DNA of 64,000 bases. It comes from Flavobacterium sp. KACC 22761. Its GTDB lineage: Bacteria > Bacteroidota > Bacteroidia > Flavobacteriales > Flavobacteriaceae. The translations under genes and the position numbers were made by a program. The number at the start of each line of letters is the position of its first letter. Positions within the stretch are counted from its first letter, which is position 1. Location: contig NZ_CP139148.1 in NCBI RefSeq assembly GCF_034058155.1, positions 3,224,001-3,288,000 of the forward strand, read 5' to 3'. The notes under the pieces are model-generated. The model was given only the letters and a program-made list of their open reading frames with translations. It made no database searches and was not told the origin of the DNA. Shown here one piece after another: positions 1 through 7,104 of the stretch.

Positions 1-392
1 TCTGGATGCTTGGAGCAAACTATGCTACAAATGCGTGGCCGGCTTGTGGAGAATTGGATATTATGGAGCATGTAGGAAACAGCCAGAATGTAATTCATGG
101 TACGCTTCATTATCCTGGACATTCAGGTGGAACTGCTAATACTGGTTCAAAAACGATTGCAAATGTTTCGACAGAATTCCATATTTATAAAACAATCTGG
201 AGTCCTGAAGCTGTAAAAATATATGTAGATGATCAGTTAATTCATTCGGTTCCTAATGATGCGAGTTTGCCTTTCAACAAAGACTTTTTCTTAATTTTGA
301 ATGTCGCAATGGGAGGTAGCTTTGGCGGTAATATTGATGCAGCTTTCACGCAGTCTTCTATGGAGATTGATTACGTTAGAGTGTACCAATAG
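1..392 (+). CDS. GH16 beta-glucanase (laminarinase-like), 3' part only
   Basis: The reading frame is open from the window edge, so the N-terminus lies outside. The visible 130 or so residues are the C-terminal half of a glycoside hydrolase family 16 domain. The catalytic signature GELDIMEHVG carries the nucleophile Glu, the assisting Asp and the acid/base Glu in the E-x-D-x-x-E pattern. The last strand ends in DYVRVYQ, the usual end of these domains. The family cleaves beta-1,3 or beta-1,3-1,4 glucans, normally outside the cell. No C-terminal sorting domain follows the catalytic domain. A second GH16 gene lies 80 bases downstream, so this is a small glucan-degrading locus. Confidence 0.93.
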   Translation, partial: WMLGANYATNAWPACGELDIMEHVGNSQNVIHGTLHYPGHSGGTANTGSKTIANVSTEFHIYKTIWSPEAVKIYVDDQLIHSVPNDASLPFNKDFFLILNVAMGGSFGGNIDAAFTQSSMEIDYVRVYQ

Positions 393-418
393 AGTATAAA
401 TTAATTAGTAAGAATGAA

Positions 419-456
419 ATGAGAAGGTCAGTTTAGGCTGGCCTTCTCAATTTTTA
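419..456 (+). terminator. Hairpin terminator between the two GH16 genes
   Basis: The stem GAGAAGGTCAG pairs with GGCTGGCCTTCTC (one mismatch) and is followed by a T-rich tract. It sits 27 bases after the stop of the first GH16 gene, so the second gene probably depends on read-through or on a promoter of its own. Confidence 0.6.
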
Positions 457-473
457 TAATTTTAAAAGAAACT

Positions 474-1232
474 ATGAAAAAGGTAATTATGTTGCTGTTG
501 ATCAGCAGTGCTTGTTTTGCGCAGGAAGTAAAAAGAAAACTCATTTGGGAAGAAAATTTCAATAAAAAAGAATTGAATGAAAAAGATTGGAATTTTGAAA
601 TAGGCGACGGTTGTCCGAATCTTTGCGGTTTTGGAAACAATGAAAGACAGGTTTATACCAAAACAAATCATGAGTTTAAAGATGGAAATCTAGTCATAGA
701 AGCCAGAAAAGAAGGTGCAAAATATACTTCGACAAAAATAACGACTAAAGGCAAAAAAGAATTTAAATACGGCCGAATTGAAGCCAGAGCAAAATTGCCT
801 GTTGGTCAGGGAATTTGGCCAGCATTCTGGATGCTAGGAGCTAATATTGATGAAATTCATTGGCCAAAAGCAGGAGAAATTGATATTTTAGAATATATAG
901 GACGCGATCCCGGAATGGTTTATACAACGCTACATACGCAAGACAGCCATGGAAATACGATCAATACCAAAAGAACGCCTTATCCTAATATTGAAGAAGG
1001 TTATCACATATTTGCAATCGAATGGACAAAAGAAAAAATGGATTTTTTTGTAGATAAAACATTGGTGTACACTTTTAATCCGCCAGTAAAAAATGAAGAT
1101 ACTTGGCCATTTGACAAACCTTTTTATATCATTGTCAATTTAGCTGTAGGAGGAAATTTTGGAGGACCAGAAGTTGATGATAAAATCTTTCCACAAAAGT
1201 ACTATGTCGATTACGTGCGCGTGTATCAATAG
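474..1232 (+). CDS. Secreted GH16 family beta-glucanase
   Basis: This 252-residue protein is a complete glycoside hydrolase family 16 enzyme. A signal peptide ends near residue 16 (SSACFA before QE). The catalytic motif GEIDILEYIG places the nucleophile at Glu135, Asp at 137 and the acid/base Glu at 140. The substrate-cleft motif WPAFWMLG precedes it, and the domain ends in DYVRVYQ. The protein is little more than the catalytic domain and has no binding module. The expected role is extracellular hydrolysis of laminarin or mixed-linkage glucan. The C in the signal region is not in a good lipobox, so I favour a periplasmic or secreted enzyme over a lipoprotein. The preceding GH16 gene is a paralogue, not a duplicate: the motifs differ at several positions. 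Confidence 0.93.
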   Translation: MKKVIMLLLISSACFAQEVKRKLIWEENFNKKELNEKDWNFEIGDGCPNLCGFGNNERQVYTKTNHEFKDGNLVIEARKEGAKYTSTKITTKGKKEFKYGRIEARAKLPVGQGIWPAFWMLGANIDEIHWPKAGEIDILEYIGRDPGMVYTTLHTQDSHGNTINTKRTPYPNIEEGYHIFAIEWTKEKMDFFVDKTLVYTFNPPVKNEDTWPFDKPFYIIVNLAVGGNFGGPEVDDKIFPQKYYVDYVRVYQ

Positions 1233-1243
1233 TTTTTTGTTTT

Positions 1244-1297
1244 AAAAAGACATAAATTATTTTTAACTGCTTAATTGTAAGTAATTTATGTCTTTTT
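1244..1297 (+). terminator. Terminator after the second GH16 gene
   Basis: AAAAAGACATAAATTA and TAATTTATGTCTTTTT form a long stem ending in a T-run, starting 12 bases after the GH16 stop codon. The arms end in A and T tracts, so it could work in both directions. Confidence 0.7.
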
Positions 1298-1397
1298 GTG
1301 AATGCAAATAATTTGCTGATTTAACGGCCTTTTCCAGTAAAAATTAACTTATGTGTCTATTTTTTAAGTTTTTATTGTTAATTATTCTGCGTTTTAT

Positions 1398-1429
1398 TTG
1401 CTTTTTAAAATAATTATTTGTTAAATTTG
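1398..1429 (+). promoter_or_regulatory. Flavobacterial promoter of the sigma factor gene
   Basis: TTG at 1398-1400 and TAAATTTG at 1422-1429 are separated by 21 bases, matching the Bacteroidota housekeeping promoter pattern TTG-N17-23-TAnnTTTG. The sigma factor gene starts about 95 bases downstream, leaving a fairly long leader. Confidence 0.6.
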
Positions 1430-1524
1430 GTCACTTAATTAACATAACTAAAAAAAGAGAAGCCTATACAATAAAATTACTTTTTAGAAAATTACTCCAA
1501 ATTAAAAACTAAAAAAGTAGTATT

Positions 1525-2109
1525 ATGGCTCATCTGCACATTCCAGACGCTCTGTTAGTGAAAAATTATATCGATGGCAATGAAGTTGCGCTGTCGACAT
1601 TAATCAAAAGGCACGAATCTAAGATTTATGGTTTCATATATTCTAAGATTGCTGATAGAGATATTTCAAATGATATTTTTCAAGATACTTTTATTAAGGT
1701 GATCAAAACCTTAAAAAGTAATTCCTATAACGAAGAAGGCAAATTTTTGCCTTGGGTAATGCGTATATCACATAATTTGATTGTAGATCATTTCCGTAAA
1801 ACCAAGAAAATGCCAATGTATAGAGAGACCGAAGAATTCTCAATCTTTTCTGTAATGTCTGACGATTCGCTGACAATTGAAGGCAAAATGATTCTGGATC
1901 AAGTCGAAGTTGATTTAAAAAGATTAATCGAAGAGCTTCCAGACGATCAAAAAGAAGTGCTAGTAATGCGTATGTATCAAGACATGAGTTTCAAGGAAAT
2001 ATCAGAGTTGACGGATGTTAGCATCAATACAGCACTAGGAAGAATGCGCTATGCATTAATGAATTTGAGAAAAATAATAGATAAACATCAAATTATTTTA
2101 ACCAACTAA
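1525..2109 (+). CDS. ECF-type RNA polymerase sigma factor (sigma-70 family)
   Basis: The 194-residue protein has the two-domain layout of a short sigma factor. Region 2 lies at about residues 20-95, with the DxxQDTFIKV-type segment and the WVMRISHNLIVDHFRK helix that contacts the -10 element. Region 4 lies at about 135-185, with LPDDQKEVLVMRMYQDMSFKEIS and a C-terminal helix-turn-helix. The length is typical of the family. No anti-sigma gene is adjacent; a 47-residue ORF and a hairpin follow instead. Sigma factors of this type without a partner in Flavobacteria are often general regulators. I cannot say which regulon it controls. Confidence 0.92.
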   Translation: MAHLHIPDALLVKNYIDGNEVALSTLIKRHESKIYGFIYSKIADRDISNDIFQDTFIKVIKTLKSNSYNEEGKFLPWVMRISHNLIVDHFRKTKKMPMYRETEEFSIFSVMSDDSLTIEGKMILDQVEVDLKRLIEELPDDQKEVLVMRMYQDMSFKEISELTDVSINTALGRMRYALMNLRKIIDKHQIILTN

Positions 2110-2159
2110 TACTAATTTGATTATTAACCCGTTATACTATATATAAATATCTCTATAGT

Positions 2160-2303
2160 ATGGCAAAAATTTACTCTAAAAAAGCATTAGCTTCTAAAAA
2201 TTTAAAACCTAAAAAAGAAGTAGTTTCTTTTTTACTAAGTTATTCACAGGCATTGACTGTTGTGAAAATTGAAAATAGAAACTTTGATATTATAGCAAAT
2301 TAG
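2160..2303 (+). CDS. Small 47-residue protein downstream of the sigma factor
   Basis: The ORF begins MAKIYSKKALASK and reads through FLLSYSQALTVVKI to a TAG stop. It starts 50 bases after the sigma factor stop, lies on the same strand and is followed by a good terminator. Its N-terminal half is Lys-rich and basic; the C-terminal half alternates hydrophobic and polar residues. There is no signal peptide or transmembrane segment. I recall similar KPKKE...FLLSYSKAL proteins in other Flavobacteria but cannot check this here. Co-transcription with the sigma factor makes it a candidate modulator of it. Function is unknown. Confidence 0.55.
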   Translation: MAKIYSKKALASKNLKPKKEVVSFLLSYSQALTVVKIENRNFDIIAN

Positions 2304-2339
2304 GCAATTGGCAATTACGCTAAAAGTTTATCGCTAATA

Positions 2340-2410
2340 AAAAAGCCAAATGGTCGTTTTGGTTTAAAGCTCACTTCAGTATGTAAAATACTGATAGTGA
2401 GTTTTTTTTT
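2340..2410 (+). terminator. Terminator of the sigma factor unit, with extra upstream stem
   Basis: CTCACTTCAGTAT pairs with ATACTGATAGTGAG (two-base bulge) around a short loop and is followed by nine T residues (2401-2410). A second small stem, GCCAAA to TTTGG, lies just upstream at about 2343-2363. Confidence 0.75.
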
Positions 2411-2805
2411 GTCTGTTTTTAAATAATTTAAAATTTTGAGCGAATCGACACTTTAAAAAAAAGTTAAATTTTAAATAAAAAAATAATAATATTTTATTGC
2501 GTATTCAGTTTTTAATTCTATTTTAGATAAAAAAATAAAATGTTTGCAGAAAATAATGATAAATAATGTTATTTATAATGTAAATACTGTTAAAATTTGA
2601 TTTTTTAAAAAGTGATAAAATGAAAATGTTTAATTCTCAAAAATATTTAATATGATAAAAAACTACTCTCGCTAATTATTCAGTTTGATGATTTTTGAAT
2701 CCATACAAAAGGATATCAAAATGCAATTTTGTCCAATTTTTGGAAAACCAGCAAAATTGTTTACGAAAAGAACCCAATCTATTTAACAATCAAACTTGAT
2801 CTACA
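2411..2805. other. Long AT-rich intergenic region
   Basis: This 395-base stretch between the sigma-factor terminator and the TPR gene is very AT-rich and has many stops in all frames. I see no convincing ORF, RNA gene or repeat. It presumably carries the promoter of the TPR gene, but I could not pick a clear TAnnTTTG box. Confidence 0.5.
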
Positions 2806-3867
2806 ATGAAAATGAAATTTATGATTTTATCAATACTATTGATAAATGTTGGAGCATATGCCCAAAAAGCACAAATTAAAGATGCGCAGTCTCTTTTTGA
2901 TAAAGGTAATTCACAAGAAGCACTAATAATTTTAAACAAGACCGAATATCTTATCATAAACGCGCCGGATGAGGATAAATCTGATTTTTATTTTTTGAAA
3001 GGAAATGTATATAAGGATTTAGCCAGTAAAAATATTGATGCAGCAAACAACTTCAGTCTTGCATCACAAGCTTATCAAGATGTGTTTTTGTTTGAAAATG
3101 AATCTGGAAAGTTCAAATTTACCGTAAAAGCGAGTGCCGCTTTAAAAGACATGAAGTCGAACTTGGTAAACGGTGCTATGGCCGATTTCAAAGCGGGAAA
3201 ATTTAAAGAAAGTGCAGAGAAAAGCTATAAAGTATATTTGTTTGACAAAAAAGACACGCTGAATTTATACAACGCAGCTTCGTCGTCTATAAACGCTAAA
3301 GATTATAATTCGGCTATTAAATATTACGAAGAACTAAAGAAAAAGAATTATTCGGGAAGTGGCGTGCTTTATTATGCTACAAATAAAAAGACAAAAGAAG
3401 AAGATGCTTTCCTTTCTCCAAAAGCAAGACAATCAGCAATTGATCAAGGCCTTTATGAGAAACCAAGAACGGAATCAGTTCCTTCAAAAAGAATTGATGT
3501 AAATAACAACTTAGCATATTCTTATATGGAGAATAAAGATTATGCTAAAGCAGAAGCGATATACAATTATGTTTTAGAAATGAATCCTAATTATATTGAT
3601 GCTTACATTAACCTTGCATATTTGAAATTGCAGCAAAAAAAGGCAATAGCTGATGAAATTGCAAACTTGGGAACAACTCCAAAAGAAATGCAGCAATATG
3701 ACAAGCTAAATGCTAAAAAAGATGATATTGCAAGAAGTGCAATCCCATATCTTAAAAAAGCGCTTACAATAGAGCCTAAAAATCCAGATGTAACAAAAAC
3801 ACTTTTAGGAGTTTACAGGTCTCTTGATATGACAAATGAATACAATGCTTTAAAAGCTGGAATGTAA
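2806..3867 (+). CDS. Secreted tetratricopeptide-repeat protein
   Basis: The 353-residue protein has a signal peptide of about 19 residues ending AYAQ, then a chain of TPR-like helical hairpins. Clear repeat units occur near residues 25-60, 120-175 (AVNGAMADFKAGKF, LYNAASSSINAKDYNSAIKYYEEL) and 225-275 (NNLAYSYMENKDYAKAEAIYNYVLEMNP), with one more at the C-terminus. TPRs are protein-binding scaffolds, and with a signal peptide this one should act in the periplasm or at the outer membrane. The gene stands alone between two intergenic repeat regions. The partner is unknown. Confidence 0.85.
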   Translation: MKMKFMILSILLINVGAYAQKAQIKDAQSLFDKGNSQEALIILNKTEYLIINAPDEDKSDFYFLKGNVYKDLASKNIDAANNFSLASQAYQDVFLFENESGKFKFTVKASAALKDMKSNLVNGAMADFKAGKFKESAEKSYKVYLFDKKDTLNLYNAASSSINAKDYNSAIKYYEELKKKNYSGSGVLYYATNKKTKEEDAFLSPKARQSAIDQGLYEKPRTESVPSKRIDVNNNLAYSYMENKDYAKAEAIYNYVLEMNPNYIDAYINLAYLKLQQKKAIADEIANLGTTPKEMQQYDKLNAKKDDIARSAIPYLKKALTIEPKNPDVTKTLLGVYRSLDMTNEYNALKAGM

Positions 3868-3868
3868 A

Positions 3869-3944
3869 ATTAGATAATTAGAAAATATGATAATTAGATA
3901 ATTTATAATAGTTGTTTTAAGCAAATTATCTAATTATCTAATTG
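3869..3944. repeat. Word-repeat palindrome (AATTAGATAATTAG type)
   Basis: Tandem copies of an AATTAGATAATTAGA word occupy about 3869-3904, and the inverse, CTAATTATCTAATT, sits at 3923-3943. The locus lies between the ends of convergent genes, just before their shared terminator. The same word recurs at 61110-61186. Confidence 0.7.
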
Positions 3945-3962
3945 GCCATTAAAAAAAAATAT

Positions 3963-4001
3963 AAAGGGGCAAAGGTTTAAAATCTTTGCGCCTTTTATTT
4001 T
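3963..4001. terminator. Bidirectional terminator between TPR protein and nth
   Basis: AAAGGGGCAAAGGTTT pairs with AAATCTTTGCGCCTTT, with an A-run on the left and a T-run on the right. The nth stop codon (3995-3997) lies in its right flank. Confidence 0.75.
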
Positions 4002-4642
4002 GTCATTTCTTCGATTATGGATTTCTTTCCTATAGTTCTGGTGATGATATCTTTTTCTAAACTCCAGCCACGCGCGGGTGAGTATTCGCGTCCGTACCAA
4101 ATGATTTGTAAATGAAGATCGTTCCATAATTCTCTCGGAAATAATCTTTTAGCATCTTTTTCTGTCTGCGCAACGTTTTTCCCGTTCGAAAGATTCCATC
4201 TGTACATTAATCTATGAATGTGCGTATCAACCGGAAAAGCCGGAACGCCGAATGCTTGTGACATTACAACACTCGCCGTTTTATGTCCAACAGCCGGTAA
4301 AGCTTCAAGTGCCTCAAAACTTTGAGGTACTTCGCCATTGTGCTTTTCGATTAAAATTTCAGATAAACCATGAATTCCTTTAGATTTCATTGGCGATAAG
4401 CCACACGGACGAATAATTTCCTTGATTTCCTCCACCGACATCTTCACCATATCATACGGATTATCAGCTTTTGCAAACAACAAAGGTGTAATTTGATTCA
4501 CACGAACATCTGTACATTGTGCCGAAAGCAAAACAGCAATTAATAAAGTATAAGGATCTTTATGATCTAGCGGTACAGGTATAGTAGGGTAGAGTTCTTT
4601 TAATGTATCGATGACAAATTGTACACGAGCTTCTTTATTCAT
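3995..4642 (-). CDS. nth: Endonuclease III homologue lacking the Fe-S cluster cysteines
   Basis: The 215-residue protein matches the length and order of endonuclease III, the base-excision glycosylase/AP lyase for oxidised pyrimidines. The helix-hairpin-helix motif LPAVGHKTA carries the catalytic Lys121, and VDTHIHRL carries the catalytic Asp139, almost the same numbers as in E. coli. The C-terminal segment that normally binds a [4Fe-4S] cluster reads YGREYSPARGWSLEKD and has no cysteine. I place the start at 4642 (MNKEARV). A longer frame reaches 4711, but its extra 23 codons run into an intergenic repeat element. The catalytic core looks intact, so the enzyme is probably active. Confidence 0.88.
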   Translation of the reverse strand: MNKEARVQFVIDTLKELYPTIPVPLDHKDPYTLLIAVLLSAQCTDVRVNQITPLLFAKADNPYDMVKMSVEEIKEIIRPCGLSPMKSKGIHGLSEILIEKHNGEVPQSFEALEALPAVGHKTASVVMSQAFGVPAFPVDTHIHRLMYRWNLSNGKNVAQTEKDAKRLFPRELWNDLHLQIIWYGREYSPARGWSLEKDIITRTIGKKSIIEEMTK

Positions 4643-4685
4643 TTCGGTGTTTTTAGAGTCGTAAAAATAGTGTATTTTTGATGAT

Positions 4686-4827
4686 GTGCCTAATCCAGCT
4701 TTCCGTTTCAACTCCTCATTGTGCCAGCAACATTTTTAAGTATTTAAAAGAGCTTCCTTTGGTCGCTTTTTAAATACAAAAAATGTAAACTGCCACAACT
4801 CCGGGGTTTTCACTGCAATCTGGGGCA
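4686..4827. repeat. Intergenic element, long divergent copy of the CTAATCC type
   Basis: The left edge CTAATCCAGCTTTCCGTTTC resembles the left edges of elements at 29702 and 52930. The right edge TTTTCACTGCAATCTGGGG resembles their right edges (TTTCCACTGCTATCGGGG). The centre is different and longer, with its own partial inverted repeat (CATTTTTAAGTATTTAAAAG against TTTTTAAATACAAAAAATG). Confidence 0.5.
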
Positions 4828-4835
4828 TGAAAAAA

Positions 4836-4910
4836 GTTATGAATTATGAGTTATGGATTATGAGTTATGAGTCGTCTTTGTTCTTTGCTCTTTGCTCTTT
4901 ATTCTTTTTT
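4836..4910. repeat. Tandem word repeats upstream of the peroxiredoxin gene
   Basis: Four degenerate copies of TTATGAATTATGAG-like words (4836-4871) are followed by CTTTGTTCTTTGCTCTTTGC copies (4878-4910). No inverted arm is visible. The same word family occurs at 10311-10351. The repeats lie directly upstream of bcp and occupy the space where its promoter is expected. Confidence 0.6.
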
Positions 4911-4938
4911 CTAAAGTATAAAATCTAAAATAAAACAT

Positions 4939-5391
4939 ATGACAACATTAAAAGCAGGCGATAAAGCGCCAAACTTTTCGGGAATTGATCAAGAAGGAAA
5001 AACACATAAATTGGCAGATTACGCCGGGAAAAAATTAGTAGTTTTCTTTTATCCAAAAGCAAGTACACCAGGTTGCACAGCCGAAGCTTGCGATTTAAGA
5101 GATAATTTTCACCGTTTTCAGGCTAATAATTATGAACTTCTTGGCGTAAGTGCCGACAGCCAAAAAGCACAAACAAAATTCAAAGAAAAATATGAATTAC
5201 CGTTTCCTTTATTGGCAGATGAAGACAAATCGGTTATAAATGCTTTTGGAGTTTGGGGACCAAAGAAATTCATGGGAAGAGAATTCGACGGAATCCACAG
5301 AACCACTTTCGTAATCAACGAAAACGGAATTATCGATGAGGTAATCGAAAAAGTAAAAACAAAAGAACACGCAGATCAGATTTTGAAATAA
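4939..5391 (+). CDS. bcp: Thioredoxin-dependent peroxiredoxin, Bcp/PrxQ type
   Basis: The 150-residue protein has the peroxiredoxin active-site block YPKASTPGCTAEACDLRD, with peroxidatic Cys46 and a second Cys at 51, the arrangement of atypical two-cysteine Bcp/PrxQ enzymes. It reduces hydrogen peroxide and organic peroxides in the cytoplasm, being recycled by thioredoxin. Length and the C-terminal RTTFVINENG strand are typical. There is no signal peptide. It is a single-gene unit flanked by word repeats on both sides. No OxyR-like site was recognised. Confidence 0.95.
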   Translation: MTTLKAGDKAPNFSGIDQEGKTHKLADYAGKKLVVFFYPKASTPGCTAEACDLRDNFHRFQANNYELLGVSADSQKAQTKFKEKYELPFPLLADEDKSVINAFGVWGPKKFMGREFDGIHRTTFVINENGIIDEVIEKVKTKEHADQILK

Positions 5392-5392
5392 G

Positions 5393-5519
5393 TTTTCAGT
5401 CGCAGTTTTCAGTTTTCAGTTGTCACCCTGAGCGAAGTCGAAGGGCACTCCAATTGGAACGTGGGCTTCGACTTCGCTCAGCCTGACAAACTGCGACTGA
5501 AAACTGCGACTGAATACTA
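5393..5519. repeat. Nested palindrome: CAGT-word shell around a GAGCGAAGTCGAAGG core
   Basis: Outer arms are tandem words, CAGTCGCAGTTTTCAG on the left (5397-5419) and CTGCGACTGAAAACTGCGAC on the right (5491-5512). They enclose a core hairpin whose arms are TGTCACCCTGAGCGAAGTCG and CGACTTCGCTCAGCCTGACA (5420-5490). The core recurs at 38180-38280 and as a half copy at 34002. The shell word recurs at 8878. Confidence 0.85.
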
Positions 5520-5521
5520 AT

Positions 5522-5552
5522 AAAAAAAGTCCCAATTAAGGGACTTTTTTAT
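5522..5552. terminator. Bidirectional terminator
   Basis: AAAAAGTCCC pairs with GGGACTTTTT over a seven-base loop, with A and T runs on either side. It serves bcp and the convergent gene that ends at 5554. Confidence 0.85.
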
Positions 5553-5553
5553 A

Positions 5554-7014
5554 TTAAGAATTTTGCTCTAGCTCTTTCTGTGGATGATATCCAAAAAGAT
5601 GATGTTCTTTTATGATTTCGGCAACTCCAGAAGGAAGCATTGGTTCCCATCCGGATTGTCCTTGGCCAATCATTTTTAATACTTGACGAGAGAAAATATT
5701 TAGGATATTTGGGTCATAATCTTTAATATCTACTACTTTTCCGTTGAATTTAAAGAATTTGTATAATTCTTTCATTCGAGGATGCACTTTTAAGTTGTCT
5801 GAAGTGATAATTTCGCCATCTTCGCCCAACATAGGATATAAGAATACTTTCATATCTCGGTAGAATAATTTCCCGAAAGCTTCCAGAATTCCTCCACTCA
5901 AATGACGGTAATATTTCTCATCAAAAATATCTACAAGGTTGTTTACTCCCATTGCTAATCCCATACGGGCTTTAGTATAATTAGAGAAGTATTCAACCAC
6001 TTTATAGTATTCTTGGAAATTCGAAATCATAACCGTTTGACCTAGCGAACAAAGCAATTCGGCTCTGTCCATAAAATCACGTTCGTCAATCTCACCATCA
6101 GAACGCAGGTTCGAAAGTGTAATTTCAAAAACGGTTAAAGTATTGTCTTTGTCAACTTTATTTTCGCTGAGAAACATTTTTAATGATTTCTCATACATGT
6201 CAAGGTTTACATTCGTTACAGGACGAAAACTTCCTCTAAAAGCCAAAAGATTCTTTTTGTACAAAACAGCAGCCGGCAATACGTTCTTTCCTTCTGGGTT
6301 AAACATTACGGCGTCTGTCATTCCGTTTTTAACCAACTGTAAACTCATTAATCGGTTGTCAACATCGGCAAAACGAGGTCCGGAAAAGTTGATGGTATCA
6401 ATTTCAAGCTGATCTTTGTCTAAATGGTCGTATAAATAACGCAATAAACGTTTTGGATCATTGTATTTGTAGAATGCACCGTAAATTAAGTTAACACCTA
6501 AAATTCCGAGAGTTTCTTGTTGTAAACGGGCATCTGTTTCTTTAAAACGAATATGAAGTATAATTTCGTTGTAAGCTTCGTCAGGTTCGATTTGGTATCT
6601 AATTCCGACCCATCCGTGGCCTTTAAATTGCTTGGCAAAATCTATGGTTGCTACTGTATTGGCGTAGCTGAAAAAAAGTTTGTTAGGGTGTTTTTCTCGA
6701 CTTAAACGTTCTTCGATCAATTCACCTTCAAACGTCAACATTTTTTTTAGTCGATTTTCTGTCACATAGCGTCCGTCAGATTCAACTCCGTAAACGGCAT
6801 CACTAAAATCTTTGTCATAGGCAGACATCGCTTTTGCAATTGTTCCCGACGAACCTCCGGATCTGAAAAAATGCCTAACGGTCTCTTGTCCAGCGCCAAT
6901 TTCGGCAAATGTTCCGTAAATATTCTCGTTTAAGTTAATGCGTAACGCTTTGTCTTTTATAGAAGGAATCTGTTCGATGACCTTGTCACCTTTGAGTTTT
7001 ATTTCTGTACCCAT
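5554..7014 (-). CDS. Conserved cytoplasmic protein of unknown function, 486 residues
   Basis: I do not recognise a catalytic family. The protein is well formed, acidic to neutral, without signal peptide or membrane segments. A glycine-rich stretch near residues 35-60 (FAEIGAGQETVRHFFRSGGSSGTIAKAMSA, here only described by its GAGQE and SGGSSG parts) may be a ligand loop. Other notable segments are GHGWVGIRYQ near residue 130 and MGLAMGVNNL near residue 350. I recall that homologues in Bacteroidota have been labelled TonB-dependent receptor; nothing here supports this, since there is no plug, barrel or export signal. A TAACTTTG box on this strand (7037-7044) is a plausible promoter, divergent from the hydrolase gene. 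Confidence 0.8.
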   Translation of the reverse strand: MGTEIKLKGDKVIEQIPSIKDKALRINLNENIYGTFAEIGAGQETVRHFFRSGGSSGTIAKAMSAYDKDFSDAVYGVESDGRYVTENRLKKMLTFEGELIEERLSREKHPNKLFFSYANTVATIDFAKQFKGHGWVGIRYQIEPDEAYNEIILHIRFKETDARLQQETLGILGVNLIYGAFYKYNDPKRLLRYLYDHLDKDQLEIDTINFSGPRFADVDNRLMSLQLVKNGMTDAVMFNPEGKNVLPAAVLYKKNLLAFRGSFRPVTNVNLDMYEKSLKMFLSENKVDKDNTLTVFEITLSNLRSDGEIDERDFMDRAELLCSLGQTVMISNFQEYYKVVEYFSNYTKARMGLAMGVNNLVDIFDEKYYRHLSGGILEAFGKLFYRDMKVFLYPMLGEDGEIITSDNLKVHPRMKELYKFFKFNGKVVDIKDYDPNILNIFSRQVLKMIGQGQSGWEPMLPSGVAEIIKEHHLFGYHPQKELEQNS

Positions 7015-7036
7015 TTTATTTTAAATAGATTTGTTA

Positions 7037-7044
7037 CAAAGTTA
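7037..7044 (-). promoter_or_regulatory. Promoter -7 box for the 486-residue protein
   Basis: Read on the minus strand the site is TAACTTTG, a full match to TAnnTTTG, 22 bases before the start codon. No TTG was found at the expected distance upstream, so this is a partial match. Confidence 0.4.
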
Positions 7045-7078
7045 GTAAATTAGGCTTCTAATGAAAGAGAAATAATCC

Positions 7079-7086
7079 TATTTTTG
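7079..7086 (+). promoter_or_regulatory. Promoter -7 box for the MBL-fold hydrolase
   Basis: TATTTTTG matches TAnnTTTG and lies 18 bases before the TTG start codon at 7105. No TTG -33 element is seen. Confidence 0.4.
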
Positions 7087-7104
7087 TAAAAAAATTAAGT
7101 TCAA

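Noticed and set aside
4643..4711. N-terminal extension of endonuclease III
   Set aside because: The added residues fall in an intergenic repeat element and do not resemble the family; a normal start lies at 4642.
6143..6412. 89-residue frame opposite the 486-residue protein
   Set aside because: Lies wholly antisense inside a clearly coding gene, and its composition is that of a complement frame.
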